Assembly (NCBI RefSeq): GCF_001632365.1
Contig: NW_024468588.1
Location: forward strand, 39,579-72,689
Direction of reading: 5' to 3'
DNA length: 33,111 nucleotides
From: Laetiporus sulphureus 93-53
Taxonomy: Eukaryota > Basidiomycota > Agaricomycetes > Polyporales > Laetiporaceae
Shown here: one piece after another, positions 30,644 to 33,111 of the stretch
Layout of the letters: every line of letters starts with the position of its first letter
Numbering within the stretch: the stretch's first letter is position 1
Position numbers and translations under genes: made by a program
The notes under the pieces: generated by a model
Told to the model about the DNA's origin: nothing
Databases searched by the model: none
What the model saw: the letters and a program-made list of their open reading frames with translations, nothing else

Positions 30644-32352
30644 ATGACGACTCCCACTCCCAATGATCCAAGCTTTTCTCGTGCTCCATCTCCTGAGCTT
30701 CCCGCACGTCTCAATATTGTTTTGCAACCCCCGAATCCTATCATTCGTCAAGCCCTTGCCGACACAGCACCCCCAAATGCGAACATACCTGAAAATGTGA
30801 AGAATTGGGTAGTCGATCTCGTAACAAACGTGGTGGAAGAAATGCGTCAACAAACGGTGGCGCACTACGAAAATCTCATCCAGCGTCAAGCGCATACAAT
30901 GGAACGTAACACCATGGAGTTTCACAATCGGACGGTCTTCTTAGACCAACATCGTCAACAAATCGAGTCTCGAATGTCAGACTTGGAGAAAACCTCGTCA
31001 GCCTTATTCGAGGACCACAAGAACACTAATGACTCATTGGTGGCATTTGACGATGAGATCAAGGATCTCCAAACCAGGATGGAGGACCTGAAGAAATCAC
31101 ACGATCGACTTCGCGCATGGGCATCCACGCAAGGACGGAAAGCAGGGCAAGGCGGTACCAATGTCGACGACACGGACGACGATGATGAGCCGTCGTTTGG
31201 TCGCAAGGGTAAAGGTGTAAAAATTGACCAACCAGAAAAATATGGTGGCAATAAGGACGGAGTCAATCTCGATGATTGGCTTGAACAAGTCATGCTCTGG
31301 TTGAAATATACCGGACATACAAAAGACGAGTCCAAAATTATGTCTACCCTCTTGCTCCTGAAAGGAGGAGCACGCGAATACATGCGGCATTGGATTACCG
31401 AAATAAACGAAAACAACAAAGCACCCGGAACTTGGGTGGAGTTCGTCTCAGAACTTCGCACGCATACGAATCATTGGACAAGGATGACAAGAAGCGAACG
31501 GAGTTAGAAGCCTTCGTCAAGAAGGATCATCGAGACTTCCGGAAGTTCGCAGAAGACTTCCGTCCAAAGGCAACAGGTACAGGCTTCTCGGACCAAGACT
31601 TGATCGAAAAAATCAAGAAACATATTCCGGAGAAAACGTGGCTGCTCATGCTAGCAGATACCACTAAGGACAACTGGCCCAAGAAGTGGACCGAATTCCT
31701 TACATTCGCACTCCGGATATTCACGTCACTACAACGAGAAGGCCACCATGCCAAGGCCGAAACCAAGGACCCGAATGCCATGGAGGTTGATGCAGTCGGG
31801 AAGAAGGGGAAGAGTAAATCGGGCAAAGCGCGAAGTGTACAAGACGACAAGTTGGTATGCGCCAACTGCAAGAAGAACAAGCCAACGTTCTTCAAATCGT
31901 CGAAACGCTTCGGCAAGTATTGCACTGATTGTTTCAAATTAGATCATGTCAAGAGGCAGATTGAGAAGGAGAAAGAGGCAGCCGCGAAGAAGAAGGACGG
32001 GAAGAAGAAGGATGACGCCAGGAACAAATCCAAGTCGTCCAAGACGCGACAAGTAGCATCGGATTCCGCTTCATCCGATAGCGAAATGGACACGGACAGT
32101 GGTCCCGACATTAAGAAGCACAAGAGCTCTTCCTCTAAGACTAAGGGGAAGGGTAAGGAGACAGCTGCACATATTAGCGACCGCAGCATCCACTCAGAAA
32201 GCGAGCCTGATGCATCCGAGTCGGACGAAGATTTCGCCGCGATCCTCTCAAGGCTCAGGCACCTGAGGGCGAATGGATCCAGTTCATCAAGGAAGGCGGG
32301 AGAGGGCTCTTCGAGGAAGGATCGGAAGGGTTTTCTCAAAGGGGATCTGTAG
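30644..32352 (+). pseudogene. Gypsy Gag with one frameshift and a Cys4 zinc-ribbon-like nucleic-acid motif
   Basis: ATG 30644. Residues of about 65-160 form a coiled coil (MERNTMEFHNRTVFLDQH, SRMSDLEKTSSALFEDHK). After an acidic patch, the capsid-like part begins at PEKYGGNKDGVNLDDWLEQV. The frame breaks between about 31,450 and 31,475 (one base lost) and resumes with AYESLDKDDKKRTELEAF to the TAG at 32350. The nucleic-acid-binding motif is C-x2-C-x17-C-x2-C (starting CANCKKNKPTFF), not the usual CCHC knuckle, followed by a Lys-rich stretch and an acidic/Ser-rich tail. Gag builds the particle that packages element RNA. The pol frame overlaps its 3' end in -1. Confidence 0.8.
32328..32334 (+). 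promoter_or_regulatory. Predicted -1 ribosomal frameshift site GGGTTTT (gag to pol)
   Basis: In the gag frame the codons are AAG GGT TTT, so G-GGT-TTT fits the X-XXY-YYZ slippery rule exactly. It lies 15 nt before the gag TAG at 32350. The -1 frame entered here is open through the overlap and leads directly to the protease (ALVDSGAYS). A downstream stimulatory structure was not examined. Confidence 0.7.
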
Positions 32353-33111
32353 GCAGCTCGTCAGAGTCCCCAGAACATTATATAAGACCTGTACATTTAG
32401 CACCCGAATCAGACACCTCTGTAGATCGTCGCAACGCAGAGGAGGATAATGTAACAATAAAGAATTCGTCTCCAAATCTATCATCATTCTATTTACCAGT
32501 TACATTATGGGTGTACGGCAAAAAATCGAGCGCCGAAGCTCTAGTCGACTCAGGAGCATATTCCATGTACATCAGCAAGCGATTCGTAAAGAACAATTGA
32601 ATCGCAACCTCCAAGCTAAACACTACGTATAAAGTGTACAATGCTGACAGATCCCAAAATAAACATGGTGAAATAACCGACTATGTAAAAGCATATCTCA
32701 AAGTCGGAGATCATGGTTCCACCCACCGTCTGCTAGTCACGGACATCGGGAAGTTAGACATGATCATTGGGATGTCATATTTACGTCAGCATAACCCAGA
32801 AATCAACTGGCAAGCTGGAGAATGGAAATACTCACGATGCCCGAGTACGTGTCACCACCAGAGGCTTCGTAAAAAACAACAAGCCATTGCGAGAGAGGAA
32901 GCTGAAGAAATCTCGCAAAGAGCACAACAAGTGGCAGATGAGGAGCCAACTGCATTCAGAATGTTCAATGGACACAACATCGATGCCGTAAATCCTATCA
33001 TCTCATGGGTCGAAATGGACGACCCCGAAGCCGAACAAATAGCCCGCATGATACTTTCTATAGCAGATTGCGGCTATGCTGAACCAGAAGAAGACCTGAA
33101 AGAAGCGGCAC
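32335..33111 (+). pseudogene. Gypsy Pol N-terminus: aspartic protease, partial at window edge
   Basis: In the -1 frame relative to gag. The protease reads LWVYGKKSSAEALVDSGAYS (catalytic DSG) and the later flap/ILG-type box KLDMIIGMSYLRQHNPEINW, both typical of retropepsins in Gypsy Pol. A TGA at 32598-32600 interrupts between them where Trp is likely. Downstream is a charged linker (REEAEEISQRAQQVADEEP) towards RT, which lies outside the window. Confidence 0.8.

Larger units (their letters stand above)
28640..33111 (+). mobile_element. Ty3/Gypsy element with two extra ORFs before gag (5' part; runs off the window)
   Basis: Order: 5' LTR (28640-29354), ORF A, ORF B, Gag, protease at the start of Pol, window edge. 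It is nested in the RT of the minus-strand Gypsy, so it is the younger insertion. LTR ends and TATA core match the older element, so the two are related and the unseen Pol may also end in chromodomain and dUTPase (inference). It is already damaged: two TGA stops and one gag frameshift. Confidence 0.85.

Noticed and set aside
31440..31507. Possible programmed frameshift inside Gag
   Set aside because: No slippery heptamer is present at the break, and the shift lies in the middle of a conserved capsid-like region; a one-base deletion is simpler.

Overview
The window looks like genomic DNA of a filamentous basidiomycete (Agaricomycetes-type). The evidence is many 45-60 nt GT-AG introns, a moderately GC-rich gene-bearing half, a seven-transmembrane protein family typical of basidiomycetes, and fungal Gypsy, Copia and DIRS-type retrotransposons. 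I cannot name a species. All gene models were spliced by eye from GT-AG sites and reading-frame continuity.

Left part (1-10,200), ordinary chromosome. A six-exon REX4-type ribosomal-RNA exonuclease (960-2540, minus) is divergently transcribed from a 13-exon mitochondrial carrier (2667-4524, plus) across a 126 bp shared promoter. A gene-poor stretch of about 3 kb follows, holding a perfect 44 bp palindrome. Then come a Ser/Pro-rich disordered protein (7734-8891, plus) and a convergent, uncharacterised three-exon gene (9053-10121, minus).

Right part (about 12,900-33,111), retrotransposon-rich. In order: a decayed, intron-bearing DIRS/Ngaro-like tyrosine-recombinase retrotransposon (about 12,888-16,900, plus); a truncated Copia element with a probable LTR, a half-tRNA-type primer site and gag (17,003-19,127, plus); a degraded 7-TM gene (19,894-22,120, plus) whose last exon is split by a solo LTR with a clean 5 bp target duplication (GCATC) and a 175 bp assembly gap; and a chromodomain Gypsy element on the minus strand (24,442-28,639) whose Pol ends in a dUTPase. 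A second Gypsy element on the plus strand (28,640 to the window edge) is inserted into the reverse transcriptase of the first. It carries two unknown ORFs ahead of gag and a canonical -1 frameshift heptamer leading into pol. The three Gypsy-type LTRs share 7 bp terminal inverted repeats and a 12 nt TATA-box core, so they are relatives.

Most inactivating stops in the elements and in the 7-TM pseudogene are TGA at places where Arg (CGA) or Trp (TGG) is expected. This suggests C-to-T decay of silenced DNA. The most distinctive items are the dUTPase-bearing Gypsy, the ORF-A/ORF-B/gag arrangement of its relative, and the DIRS-like element whose recombinase catalytic Arg codon is split by an intron.
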